DNA of 64,000 nucleotides from Saliniradius amylolyticus (GTDB taxonomy: Bacteria > Pseudomonadota > Gammaproteobacteria > Enterobacterales > Alteromonadaceae). The stretch is from positions 248,001 through 312,000 of the forward strand of contig NZ_CP029347.1 in NCBI RefSeq assembly GCF_003143555.1. The letters run 5' to 3'. The notes under the pieces are model-generated. The model was not told the origin of the DNA. It made no database searches and saw only the letters and a list, made by a program, of their open reading frames with translations. Position numbers and translations under genes: made by a program. Positions 1-8,146 of this stretch are shown here, piece after piece; the stretch's first letter is position 1; every line of letters starts with the position of its first letter.

Positions 1-2
1 CA

Positions 3-1451
3 CATATTTTAATTGTGGGCGGCGGAACTGCCGGCTGGATGAGTGCTCTGTTGCTGAATCAGCAGCTTTCGGAGTACGGAGTGCGAGTCTCGTTGATGGA
101 GTCGGAACAGATTGGCACCATCGGCGTAGGAGAGGGGACCACCCCATACATTCGCCAGTTTTTTAGTGCCATTGGCCTGTCTGAGCGTGAGTGGATGTCA
201 GAGTGTCAGGCAACCTTTAAGTGCGGAATTCGTTTTCCCAGCTGGAGCGACAACCCTGAACATGGCTCTTACTTCCATCCTTTTTATTCTGGTGTGGATA
301 AAGAGCCTGGTGAGGCGTTTTTTGTCAATGCCAACTTAAGGCGTCGCGGACAGATGGCAGAAGCTCAGCCGGATCGCTTTTTCCTGGCTCACTATCTCGC
401 CAGTCAGGGTAAGGCGCCGAAAGTGCCGGATAATGCCTTTCATCTGGATTATGCCTATCACTTCGATGCCGGATTGCTGGGGCAGTATCTGAAGAAAGTT
501 GGCATTCAGCGAGGGATCAGGCATCGTCTGAATACCATCGACGCCGTGCGCCGCCATCCCAGTGGCGATATAGCTTCGGTGATCACCGCCGACGGTGAAG
601 CGGTAGCCGCAGACTTTTTTATCGACTGTACCGGCTTTGCCAGCAAGCTGTTACAACAAAACCTGGGTGTGCCTTTTTGTTCCTTTGCCGATAACTTGCT
701 CAATGACAGCGCTGTCGCTATCCAGTTGCCCCGTGATTATGAACAGGTCCTGGTCAGTGAGACCCGTTCCGAAGCGTTATCGAATGGCTGGGCCTGGCGT
801 ATCCCGCTGATACGGCGCACTGGCTTTGGCTATGTGTTTAGCAGTAACTATCAATCGCCTGACCAAGCCGAGACAGAGTTGCGGCGCTATTTGCAAGTTG
901 GCGATGAGATTCCCGCCCGGCGCCTGTCTATGAAGGTGGGCAGGGTCGAAAAGCACTGGCAGAACAACTGTCTGGCAGTGGGCTTATCGCAAGGCTTTAT
1001 TGAACCTCTTGAAGCCACAGCATTGATGCTGGTGCAGTTTACCGTCGAGCGGTTTGCTCGGGCGCTGATAAAGGGCTCCCCCGAACATTGTTTTAATCAA
1101 GAGGTAAACCGAATGTTCGACGGTGTTCGGGATTATATCGTTGCTCACTACAAGACCAATGGCCGCCAAGATACGCCCTATTGGCGGGATAACCGCGAGC
1201 AGACTCCAGCTTCCGATCGCTTACAGGCAATTCTGGATACCTGGCGCACTGGCGCGGAACTTGAGCCGGTTTTAACGGAGATGGAATCCGAGTTAGTGTA
1301 TTTCAGACCCAGTTGGTACTGCCTGTTAGCCGGTAGCGGCCTGCTTCCCGATGTGCCTGCACAGCCTTGCGTTGGGACGCCTGCCAGCTACGCGGAGCGC
1401 TTCTTCCGGCCGCTGGCCGAGCGTTTTACTGATCAAACTGACTACCTTTGA
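3..1451 (+). CDS. Flavin-dependent tryptophan halogenase family protein (5' truncated by window edge)
   Basis: FAD-dependent halogenases of this family chlorinate or brominate tryptophan or related aromatics using FADH2 supplied by a separate reductase. The reading frame is open from base 3 (HILIV before the GGGTAG dinucleotide-binding motif), so only about ten residues and the true start are missing; the GTG at 15 is inside the FAD motif and is not the start. Counted from that GTG, Lys69 in TFKCGIRF matches the catalytic lysine of PrnA-type enzymes, the WxWxIP signature reads WAWRIP, and GFIEPLEAT carries the catalytic glutamate region. About 490 residues is normal for the family. It is followed 69 bases later by gabD. 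The substrate cannot be told from sequence; many marine homologues sit near TonB receptors and have unknown substrates. Confidence 0.9.
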   Translation, partial: HILIVGGGTAGWMSALLLNQQLSEYGVRVSLMESEQIGTIGVGEGTTPYIRQFFSAIGLSEREWMSECQATFKCGIRFPSWSDNPEHGSYFHPFYSGVDKEPGEAFFVNANLRRRGQMAEAQPDRFFLAHYLASQGKAPKVPDNAFHLDYAYHFDAGLLGQYLKKVGIQRGIRHRLNTIDAVRRHPSGDIASVITADGEAVAADFFIDCTGFASKLLQQNLGVPFCSFADNLLNDSAVAIQLPRDYEQVLVSETRSEALSNGWAWRIPLIRRTGFGYVFSSNYQSPDQAETELRRYLQVGDEIPARRLSMKVGRVEKHWQNNCLAVGLSQGFIEPLEATALMLVQFTVERFARALIKGSPEHCFNQEVNRMFDGVRDYIVAHYKTNGRQDTPYWRDNREQTPASDRLQAILDTWRTGAELEPVLTEMESELVYFRPSWYCLLAGSGLLPDVPAQPCVGTPASYAERFFRPLAERFTDQTDYL

Positions 1452-1520
1452 GCCTGTCGGGGTTGAGATATCCGGTCTCGGGGCTATGTTGAATGATAAA
1501 CCCCCGAACAAGAGAACATC

Positions 1521-2972
1521 ATGACACTGAAGAAACAGGCGTTAATCAAAGATAAGGCCTTTGTTGACGGGCAATGGATCTCGGCGACAGACGAGTTTTC
1601 GGTTACCAACCCCTACGATGGCAGTGAACTGGTCAAGGTTGCAGACTTAAGCCCTGAGCAGGTGACGTCCGCCATCGGGGCCGCTCATAAGGCATTTTCG
1701 GGCTGGAAAAATAAGACCGCCGGTGAGCGCAGTGAGCTGTTGATGAAGTGGTATCAGTTGATGATGGACAATCAACAGGCATTGGGAGAACTGCTCACCG
1801 AAGAGCAGGGTAAGCCGTTGGCCGAAGCTAAGGGTGAGATTGCCTACGGGGCCAGTTTTGTGAAGTGGTTTGCCGAGGAAGCATTACGGGTATACGGCGA
1901 TACTATCCCTGGGCCATCGCCCGACAACCGTATCATGGTGCTTAAACAGCCCGTCGGTGTCGTGACGGCAATTACGCCGTGGAATTTCCCCAATGCCATG
2001 ATAGCCCGAAAAGCCGCTGCTGCCCTGGCGGCAGGCTGTACCTTTGTGGTTAAACCCGCCTCGGAAACCCCGCTGTCGGCATTGGCCATGGCGGAGCTGG
2101 CGCATCAGGCCGGTATTCCGGCGGGGGTTTTTAATGTGGTTACCAGCACTGATTCGAAAGGCGTCGGTAAGGTGCTCACCCAGGATGATCGGGTCCGCAA
2201 GTTTACCTTCACCGGTTCAACAGAAGTAGGCAAAACGCTGATCAAGCAGTGCGCTGATACGGTTAAAAAGGTGTCTATGGAACTGGGGGGTAACGCTCCC
2301 TTTATGGTGTTTGATGATGCCGATCTGGACGCAGCCGTAGAAGGGCTTATGGCGTCCAAATTCCGCAATGCCGGACAGACTTGTATCTGTGCGAATCGGG
2401 TTCTGGTGCAGGACTCGGTGTATGACGCCTTTAAAGCCAAGCTTCTGGAGAGAGTCAAAGTTCTGGAAATGGGCAACGGTCTGGATGATGGAGTCACCAT
2501 CGGGCCGCTGATTAACAGTGCCGCGCTTGAGAAGGTTGCCAAGCTGGTGAAGGACTCAGTGGCTCAGGGCGCCAAAATTGAAGTGGGCGGTGAACCGGCT
2601 GACGACGAAAGTCTGTTTTTCGAGCCGACGGTGCTATCGAATGTCGGCCCAGATATGCCACTGTCTTGCAATGAGATCTTTGGTCCCGTGGTGCCGCTCA
2701 TCCCCTTCAAGGATGAAAAGCAGGCCATTGAGCTTGCTAATGACACTGACTTTGGTCTGGCTTCTTACTTCTATGCTCGGGATATTGGCCGAATCTGGCG
2801 GGTCAGCGAAGGGCTGGATTACGGCATTGTTGGCGTGAACGAAGGGGCGATTTCCAATGCGGCTGCACCCTTTGGCGGCATGAAACAATCCGGCTTTGGC
2901 CGTGAAGGTTCCAAGTACGGACTGGATGACTATCTGGAAATCAAATATCTGGCGCTGGGTGGCTTAGGTTGA
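1521..2972 (+). CDS. gabD: NAD(P)+-dependent succinate-semialdehyde dehydrogenase
   Basis: Oxidises succinic semialdehyde to succinate in the cytoplasm, the last step of the GABA shunt. The 483-residue length equals GabD of enterobacteria. Aldehyde dehydrogenase landmarks are in order: PWNFPN near residue 155, FTGSTEVGK, the general-base motif MELGGNAP near 254, and the catalytic cysteine C288 in AGQTCICANR. The ending GLDDYLEIKYLALGG is typical of GabD-type ALDHs. No gabT or transporter lies beside it. It converges on ubiX with only 7 bases between stop codons and no visible terminator. A broader semialdehyde dehydrogenase activity (for example glutarate semialdehyde) is the main alternative. 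Confidence 0.9.
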   Translation: MTLKKQALIKDKAFVDGQWISATDEFSVTNPYDGSELVKVADLSPEQVTSAIGAAHKAFSGWKNKTAGERSELLMKWYQLMMDNQQALGELLTEEQGKPLAEAKGEIAYGASFVKWFAEEALRVYGDTIPGPSPDNRIMVLKQPVGVVTAITPWNFPNAMIARKAAAALAAGCTFVVKPASETPLSALAMAELAHQAGIPAGVFNVVTSTDSKGVGKVLTQDDRVRKFTFTGSTEVGKTLIKQCADTVKKVSMELGGNAPFMVFDDADLDAAVEGLMASKFRNAGQTCICANRVLVQDSVYDAFKAKLLERVKVLEMGNGLDDGVTIGPLINSAALEKVAKLVKDSVAQGAKIEVGGEPADDESLFFEPTVLSNVGPDMPLSCNEIFGPVVPLIPFKDEKQAIELANDTDFGLASYFYARDIGRIWRVSEGLDYGIVGVNEGAISNAAAPFGGMKQSGFGREGSKYGLDDYLEIKYLALGGLG

Positions 2973-2979
2973 TCAGGTA

Positions 2980-3591
2980 CTAGCGTTGGTCGTAGCCCCA
3001 GCGCTGCATCAGGCTTTGCTCCAGTCCCAGGTGGTCCAGAATCCGGGCCACCACGAAATCCACCAGATCGTCGATAGACTTGGGCTGGTGGTAAAACCCG
3101 GGTGAGGCGGGCATTAAGGTTACCCCCATCTGGGACAGCTTGAGCATGTTCTCCAGATGCAGGCTGGACAGCGGCATCTCCCTTGGCACCAGAATCAACT
3201 GGCCGCGCTCCTTTAAAACGACATCGGCAGCGCGCTCGATCAGATTATCACTGGCACCGCAGGCGATGGCCGATAAGGTGCCCGTGGAGCAAGGGCAGAC
3301 CACCATCTGCTTAGGCGCGGCCGAGCCGGAGGCCACCGGTGAGAACCAGTCTTCCTTGCCGAACACGTTAAGCTGATCATGCGATGCGCCGAAGTGCTGG
3401 CACAGCATCTCACTGGCCTTTTGTGGATTGGCTGGCAGTTGCCAGTCCTGCTCTGTCGCCAGCACCACCCGGGCAGCGGAAGAGATGAGCAAATACACCG
3501 GGGTATCACTGTTAAGCAACACCTCCAGTAAACGCAGAGCATAAGGGGCTCCTGAAGCGCCGGTGATGGCCAGAGTAATGGGCTTGGGCAT
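2980..3591 (-). CDS. ubiX: Flavin prenyltransferase UbiX
   Basis: Makes prenylated FMN from dimethylallyl phosphate and FMN, the cofactor of the UbiD decarboxylase in ubiquinone synthesis. The N-terminal [18 protein letters not shown] flavin-binding segment, the [14 protein letters not shown] segment and LVPREMPLS are UbiX hallmarks. An upstream in-frame start at 3774 would give 264 residues and run through the fbp promoter. The ATG at 3591 is preferred: it gives 203 residues, the normal size, has AGGAG about 5 bases upstream, and starts directly with the family's N-terminus. It is divergent from fbp, sharing a 162-base intergenic region, and convergent with gabD. Confidence 0.93.
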   Translation of the reverse strand: MPKPITLAITGASGAPYALRLLEVLLNSDTPVYLLISSAARVVLATEQDWQLPANPQKASEMLCQHFGASHDQLNVFGKEDWFSPVASGSAAPKQMVVCPCSTGTLSAIACGASDNLIERAADVVLKERGQLILVPREMPLSSLHLENMLKLSQMGVTLMPASPGFYHQPKSIDDLVDFVVARILDHLGLEQSLMQRWGYDQR

Positions 3592-3753
3592 AAGAGCTCC
3601 TATGCGGGTTAATTCACTGGGATTATGCCGTAAAAGCCACAGTTGGCAAAGCTCAGCGAGGACAGCGGCAGGATTCTTGGTTACAATAGCGGCACTAATA
3701 AGACAGAGACAACTCTGCGTGCCAACCCTACAAAATAATATAAGGTCTGAACC

Positions 3754-4728
3754 ATGAAACGACTCAACACCCAACTTCAGGAAGACGGTTGTCCTCTTGA
3801 GCTGATTTTGCTTATCCGCACTCTGCTGGCAGCCTGTAAGGAAATTTCCTTCCGCGTTAGTCAGGGCGCTCTGGCCGGTGTACTGGGCTCTACCCTGAGC
3901 GAAAATGTGCAGGGCGAACGCCAGAAGAAGCTGGATGTCATCTCCAATCAGATCATCAAGGATATTCTCAGCGAGTCGGGCTACGTAAAGGCAATATCCT
4001 CAGAGGAAGAAGACGATGTCATCGCCTGCCACCCCGAAGGGAAATACCTTGTGAGCTTTGACCCCCTGGATGGTTCTTCTAATTCCGATATTAACAGCCT
4101 GATCGGTACCATCTTTAGCATCATGCATGCGCCTCAGTGGCTGGAAGGGGATGACCCTAAAGCCTTCTTGCAGCCTGGTACTCAGCAGGTAGCAGCAGGG
4201 TATGTGCTCTATGGTCCGTCAACCATGCTGGTAATGAGCACCGGTAATGGCACCCACATGTATACACTGGATAAGACCCACGGCGGTTTCCTGGTAACCC
4301 GTGAGAATGTCAAAGTGCCTGAACAGACTCAGGAATTTGCCATTAATATGTCAAACCAGCGCCACTGGCAGGGACCGATGCAGGCGTATGTTAACGACCT
4401 GCTGGCGGGCAGCGATGGTCCTCGGGGCAAAAATTACAATATGCGTTGGGTAGCAGCCATGGTGGGGGATATTCACCGGATGCTATGTCGCGGCGGGATT
4501 TTTGCCTATCCGTTTGATTATCGCGACCCAGGAAAAGCAGGCAAGCTGCGACTCATGTACGAGGCCAACCCAATGGCTTTCCTAATGGAACAGGCTGGAG
4601 GTAAGGCTTCCACTGGCGAGCACGATATTCTGGATATCATGCCGGAGGATATTCACCAGAGGGTTCCTGTGATTATGGGCTCCGCGGGGGAAGTGAACGC
4701 CTGTCTGGAGTATTACAAAGAGTCTTAA
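3754..4728 (+). CDS. fbp: Fructose-1,6-bisphosphatase class I
   Basis: Hydrolyses fructose 1,6-bisphosphate to fructose 6-phosphate in gluconeogenesis (cytoplasm, Mg2+-dependent). At 324 residues it is close to the usual class I length. The metal-binding signature [13 protein letters not shown] begins near residue 102, the acidic EEED loop precedes it, and the active-site segment [19 protein letters not shown] is near the C-terminus. It starts 162 bases from the divergent ubiX and is followed 24 bases later by an exported amidohydrolase on the same strand. That short gap suggests possible co-transcription, although the functions look unrelated. Confidence 0.96.
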   Translation: MKRLNTQLQEDGCPLELILLIRTLLAACKEISFRVSQGALAGVLGSTLSENVQGERQKKLDVISNQIIKDILSESGYVKAISSEEEDDVIACHPEGKYLVSFDPLDGSSNSDINSLIGTIFSIMHAPQWLEGDDPKAFLQPGTQQVAAGYVLYGPSTMLVMSTGNGTHMYTLDKTHGGFLVTRENVKVPEQTQEFAINMSNQRHWQGPMQAYVNDLLAGSDGPRGKNYNMRWVAAMVGDIHRMLCRGGIFAYPFDYRDPGKAGKLRLMYEANPMAFLMEQAGGKASTGEHDILDIMPEDIHQRVPVIMGSAGEVNACLEYYKES

Positions 4729-4752
4729 AGTGCCTCGGGCTCAGGAGGATTT

Positions 4753-6306
4753 ATGCGTTTAGTAATGCTTATCGCCAGTCTCTTTCTGAGCTCGGCTGCA
4801 CAAGCCGAGGTGGACTGGGTTATCCGCTCGGACCGGGTATTTACCGGCGAGCAAAACACTCCTCAGGCGTTGGATGTTGCGTTGTGTGGCGAGCGAATCT
4901 GCCGTATTGCCCCGTTGGGTGCCATTAAGACCACGAAGAATAAGCTGGTTGATGCCAGGGGGTTAATAGTAGCCCCTGGCTTCATCGACCCCCATACCCA
5001 TGCCTTGCCAGAGCTGATGCACGCCGATAAGGCCGTCAATGCCAATTACCTTACTCAGGGCGTGACCACCGTAGTGGTAGGTAACGACGGAGCCGGTAGT
5101 GCGGATATTCAGGGGCGGACGCAGGCCATGCTGTTTCACGGTATTGGCACCAATGTGGGGTTATTAGTGGGCCATGGAGCGGTTCGAAAGCAGGTGCTCG
5201 GTCAGGCAGACACCAGGCCTGATAAGCAACAACTGGCCGCCATGAAGACGCTGGTTCGTGAAGCTATGAAAGACGGTGCTTTGGGGTTGTCGTCAGGACT
5301 GTTTTATACCCCGGGCAGCTTCGCCGATACTCAGGAAGTGATTGCGCTGGCTCAGGAGGTGGCACCATTCTCAGGTTACTACGACACCCACTTGCGAGAC
5401 GAAGGTGCCTTTAATGTTGGTATCCTTGCAGCGCTGGATGAGGCCATCGCAATTGCCGAAAACGCCTCGGTGCCACTGCATATTTCTCATCTTAAGTTAC
5501 TTGGGGTGGATGTATGGGGCCAAAGCCAGGCGGTCATCAAGAAGGTCGAACAGGCTCATGAGCGCGGTGTGGTGGTCAGTGCTGACCAATATCCCTGGCT
5601 GGCCTCAGGAACATCGTTTCGAGCCGCCTTAGTGCCCAGGTGGGCCAGAGCGGGTGGTGAAGCTCAGCTTCAGGCCAGGCTGACAGATACAGCTACGCTT
5701 CAGAAGATAAAGCGGGATATGGCTGATAACCTCCGGGGACGGGGCGGCGCCGATTCTTTGTTGATAACTCGTGGGCCGACATCGTATCTGGGGCAGACTT
5801 TAGGTGAGGTCGCCGAGAAACGAGAACAGTCGGCAGTGGACACTGCCATTGAACTTATCCAGGAAGCCACTTTTGGTGTCGCGTCTTTCAATATGCAGGC
5901 AGACGATGTGAAAGCTTTAATGAAGCAGCCCTGGGTGGTGACCTCTTCGGACGGATCTGATGGGCACCCGCGAAAATTCGCAAGCTTTCCGCGTAAGTAT
6001 CAGGACTATGTGCGCAATGCATCGGTGCTGACGCTGGCACAGTTTATTCATCAAAGCAGTAGCAAAACGGCCGACGTTCTGGGCTTACCAGAACGTGGAC
6101 GTATTAAAGTCGGCTACTATGCCGACCTGACGGTGTTTCATCCCAAAAACTATGCGCCGCGGGCGACCTTCGAGTATTGGGACCGGTTTAGCACAGGGGT
6201 GCGTTACCTGTTCGTCAATGGCGTTCCGGCCATTGACGAAGGTGAACTGACCGGACGCCGACCGGGCCGTGTACTCAGGCGTCAGCCCGATCAGCAGGAG
6301 CCTTGA
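4753..6306 (+). CDS. Exported D-aminoacylase / N-acyl-D-amino-acid deacylase family amidohydrolase
   Basis: Amidohydrolase-superfamily enzyme predicted to hydrolyse N-acyl-D-amino acids or a related amide in the periplasm. A signal peptide (residues 1-18, cleavage after AQA) precedes the domain. Metal ligands visible are H81 and H83 in DPHTHA, LHISHLK further on, and the family motif DGSDGHPRKFASFPRKY; GRIKVGYYADLTVF at the C-terminus is the usual composite beta-sandwich strand. In the classical enzymes a zinc-ligand cysteine follows the second strand (NCG motif); here the equivalent segment reads GNDGAG with D112, so the metal centre must differ. AGGAGG sits just before the ATG. It converges on yebG with 15 bases between stops. 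The exact substrate is not assignable. Confidence 0.85.
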   Translation: MRLVMLIASLFLSSAAQAEVDWVIRSDRVFTGEQNTPQALDVALCGERICRIAPLGAIKTTKNKLVDARGLIVAPGFIDPHTHALPELMHADKAVNANYLTQGVTTVVVGNDGAGSADIQGRTQAMLFHGIGTNVGLLVGHGAVRKQVLGQADTRPDKQQLAAMKTLVREAMKDGALGLSSGLFYTPGSFADTQEVIALAQEVAPFSGYYDTHLRDEGAFNVGILAALDEAIAIAENASVPLHISHLKLLGVDVWGQSQAVIKKVEQAHERGVVVSADQYPWLASGTSFRAALVPRWARAGGEAQLQARLTDTATLQKIKRDMADNLRGRGGADSLLITRGPTSYLGQTLGEVAEKREQSAVDTAIELIQEATFGVASFNMQADDVKALMKQPWVVTSSDGSDGHPRKFASFPRKYQDYVRNASVLTLAQFIHQSSSKTADVLGLPERGRIKVGYYADLTVFHPKNYAPRATFEYWDRFSTGVRYLFVNGVPAIDEGELTGRRPGRVLRRQPDQQEP

Positions 6307-6321
6307 TTCTGCGAATGGGTA

Positions 6322-6612
6322 TCAGGCCTGTTTGCGTTCCAGTTCGACAATCTCGGCCTTTTCCTGCTCCAGCAACTCAGAGGCACCGGTGCCTTTGAAT
6401 AGTTTGCCAACCACATCTTTGTTTTCTGATAGCAGGATGCTGAGTTCTTCCATCACCGGCTCGTCCAGCTTGATGCCTTTGGCCTCAATATAACGCGCCA
6501 GATTATCCGCCACGTCCAGCATCTTATCGTATTTGTCGGCCTCTTTTTTATCTGTGGTCACCAGTTTTTCCACCCCTTTGTGTTCAACAACGTATCGGGT
6601 TATTACCGCCAT
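6322..6612 (-). CDS. yebG: YebG family SOS-regulated protein
   Basis: Small cytoplasmic protein of the YebG family, known in Escherichia coli as a DNA-damage-inducible member of the LexA regulon; its biochemical role is unclear. The 96-residue product starts MAVITRYVV and has KKEADKYDKMLD and SENKDVVGKLFK, which line up with the E. coli protein (KKEADAYDKMLD, AEQKDVL). The tail is rich in Glu and Lys. A near-consensus LexA box lies 70 bases upstream, which supports both identity and start. It is convergent with the amidohydrolase gene and divergent from the small membrane protein gene. Confidence 0.9.
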   Translation of the reverse strand: MAVITRYVVEHKGVEKLVTTDKKEADKYDKMLDVADNLARYIEAKGIKLDEPVMEELSILLSENKDVVGKLFKGTGASELLEQEKAEIVELERKQA

Positions 6613-6681
6613 AATGGATCTCCTGTTGTCTTGGGCTTTTCGCTATAGCGCGAGTAAATGACGGGACTACCTTATCATGAA

Positions 6682-6701
6682 CACTGTATGAAAAAACAGT
6701 A
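6682..6701. promoter_or_regulatory. LexA (SOS) operator upstream of yebG
   Basis: The 20 bases read CACTGTATGAAAAAACAGTA, i.e. CTG-N10-CAG with an AT-rich core, very close to the gammaproteobacterial LexA consensus TACTGTATATATATACAGTA. It lies 70 bases before the yebG start and 81 bases before the divergent membrane-protein gene, so repression of yebG is expected and an effect on the other gene is possible. Confidence 0.88.
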
Positions 6702-6782
6702 TTCATTTAACGTCTATTATTTGGCTTATTCGATATTCGGCCTCACCCTATAGTTAGTATTGGTCTTAATCGGGGGCATCCC

Positions 6783-7139
6783 ATGGTGTATTTAGTAATA
6801 CTGGCGTTACTGAGTGCCTGGTTGTGCTGGTGGATAGCGGTGCGAAAAGGGCGCAGGGGCACGGGGTGGTTTTTGGTTGGCCTAATTCTGGGGCCTCTGG
6901 CGATTATTGCCCAGTTAGTTCTGTTTAAGATTCAGAATGGTTCCGATAAGGACGACATAAACCAGATGTCGGCACTGAAAAGCAGTATCGCCAATGGCGA
7001 GCGGAGCCGGGTTGTTGAATTGCTGGCGGTGCGTCAGTGGAGCGAGAGCGAGTTGTCTTATCTGGCCGAACTGGCTGACCTGAACGGCCAGCCAGCAATA
7101 AAGAGCTTGATTGAGCAGAAAGCTCGGGGCGAGGGTTAA
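6783..7139 (+). CDS. Small membrane protein of unknown function
   Basis: I do not recognise a named family. The 118-residue product has two predicted membrane segments, about residues 1-20 and 28-50, separated by a short positive loop (RKGRRGTG), then a hydrophilic cytoplasmic tail of about 65 residues rich in Ser, Glu and Leu. The pattern of hydrophobic segment, basic Gly-rich loop and hydrophobic segment is common in small inner-membrane proteins that carry a soluble C-terminal tail. A G-rich stretch (GGGGG) sits about 5 bases before the ATG. It is divergent from yebG, and its last 4 bases overlap the end of the CBS-domain gene on the other strand. Confidence 0.75.
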   Translation: MVYLVILALLSAWLCWWIAVRKGRRGTGWFLVGLILGPLAIIAQLVLFKIQNGSDKDDINQMSALKSSIANGERSRVVELLAVRQWSESELSYLAELADLNGQPAIKSLIEQKARGEG

Positions 7140-7717
7140 CCGACTTCATCCTGGCGGTGCACAACGGAGACGATTTCCTTAAAGTTATGCACCTTATAGG
7201 GTAGATGCGATGAACCGGGCAGGTGGTTTAGTTGACTACCGAAAATGACTCCTTTTAGGGCTCCAAGCTCGTTGACCACCAGAAGGTGTTGATCACCTTC
7301 ATCTCTCATGGTTGCAAGCACATCACCCACAGTAGCTTCTCTTAACGTAGTAAAGCTGACCGCATGTAGCTGATCCCGCCGTGTCATTACATCGGCAACC
7401 GTGACATCGTGGCGTGATATTTGCTGACGTGTCGCTACCATCAGGACTTTCCTTCCTAATAAATCCAGTTTCGAAACGATGCCCACAAAGTCGCCCAAAT
7501 CATTCACCACGATTCGGGACGACAATCCTGTATGCTGGATGACCTGAAGTGCCTCATCCACGGTTAACCGCTGTGATAGTAAATAAGGGCTTTGACTACT
7601 GAGGCGAGTCACTGCATCGAGAGCCGGACTGCTCAAAGAAATGTCGCTTTTTTTGGGGGATAGCAGATTGGCGTCAGTGCCTAGGGACACTAACTTTAAG
7701 TGTTTGTAAGTTTTCAT
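7136..7717 (-). CDS. CBS-domain pair protein
   Basis: Stand-alone tandem CBS protein of 193 residues, probably a cytoplasmic adenine-nucleotide sensor acting on another protein. CBS motif 1 covers about residues 45-95 (SQRLTVDEALQVIQ ... VVNDLGDFVGIVSKLDLL). Motif 2 covers about residues 105-165 (VADVMTRRDQLHAV ... LLVVNELGALKGVIFGSQL). The first 35 residues are a Ser/Leu-rich extension. GGAGAG lies 6 bases before the ATG. No effector domain is fused and no obvious partner lies next to it; the membrane pyrophosphatase 0.4 kb upstream is only a neighbour, although CBS control is known in other pyrophosphatase families. Its stop overlaps that of the convergent small membrane protein gene by 4 bases. 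Confidence 0.85.
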   Translation of the reverse strand: MKTYKHLKLVSLGTDANLLSPKKSDISLSSPALDAVTRLSSQSPYLLSQRLTVDEALQVIQHTGLSSRIVVNDLGDFVGIVSKLDLLGRKVLMVATRQQISRHDVTVADVMTRRDQLHAVSFTTLREATVGDVLATMRDEGDQHLLVVNELGALKGVIFGSQLNHLPGSSHLPYKVHNFKEIVSVVHRQDEVG

Positions 7718-7754
7718 ATTGTCTCTCCAACGGATTAAAAGATTTCTAGTGACG

Positions 7755-8051
7755 TTAGAGAGAGATTGGGGGGCTGCGGTTGCCCGGAGTTACGGTAAAG
7801 GTGGAAAAGTAGGGGGGGTAGGGCCTGATTGTGCGGCTGGTTAATACAACCGTAAAGGAGAGATGACCGTTTGCAACAGCACTGTCCGGTTGCTCTCCTT
7901 CTGTGTCATCTGCAATAACACTGACTAAGCAGTCTGGTGTACTCGCTTGATAGGCAGGATCATGAGCGCTGGCATAAGATGGCAGAGCTGCACTAAGTAA
8001 CAGCCCAGCCATAATGCTGATAAGCCAATGCCAACGGTTATTTATGCGCAC
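7755..8051 (-). CDS. Small exported protein, family uncertain (DUF2946-like?)
   Basis: The frame is open from an ATG at 8117. The GTG at 8051 is preferred because it gives a clean signal peptide (RINNRWHWLISIMAGLLLSAALPSYASA, cleavage before HDP) with AGG about 10 bases upstream. The mature part is about 70 residues with one Cys and a C-terminus YFSTFTVTPGNRSPPISL. Small exported gammaproteobacterial proteins of the DUF2946/DUF2607 type end in a similar aromatic-Arg-Pro-Pro motif, but the usual CxxC is absent, so the link is only a guess. It lies between the pyrophosphatase and CBS genes on the same strand, 95 bases after the hppA stop. Confidence 0.5.
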   Translation of the reverse strand: MRINNRWHWLISIMAGLLLSAALPSYASAHDPAYQASTPDCLVSVIADDTEGEQPDSAVANGHLSFTVVLTSRTIRPYPPYFSTFTVTPGNRSPPISL

Positions 8052-8146
8052 GCTTGACTGCCTATTGAAACAATAACGCCCTATCTCAAATATTGGGGTA
8101 AAGGCGCTTAATATCAAGCACCTGCCCCCTGTTTGCGCTGAATTGC

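Noticed and set aside
2105-2542. 145-codon frame opposite gabD
   Set aside because: Lies wholly inside gabD on the other strand, with low-complexity Ser/Thr-rich product typical of antisense shadow frames.
3592-3774. N-terminal extension of ubiX to 264 residues
   Set aside because: Would overlap the fbp start on the other strand; ubiX length, family N-terminus and AGGAG site support ATG 3591.
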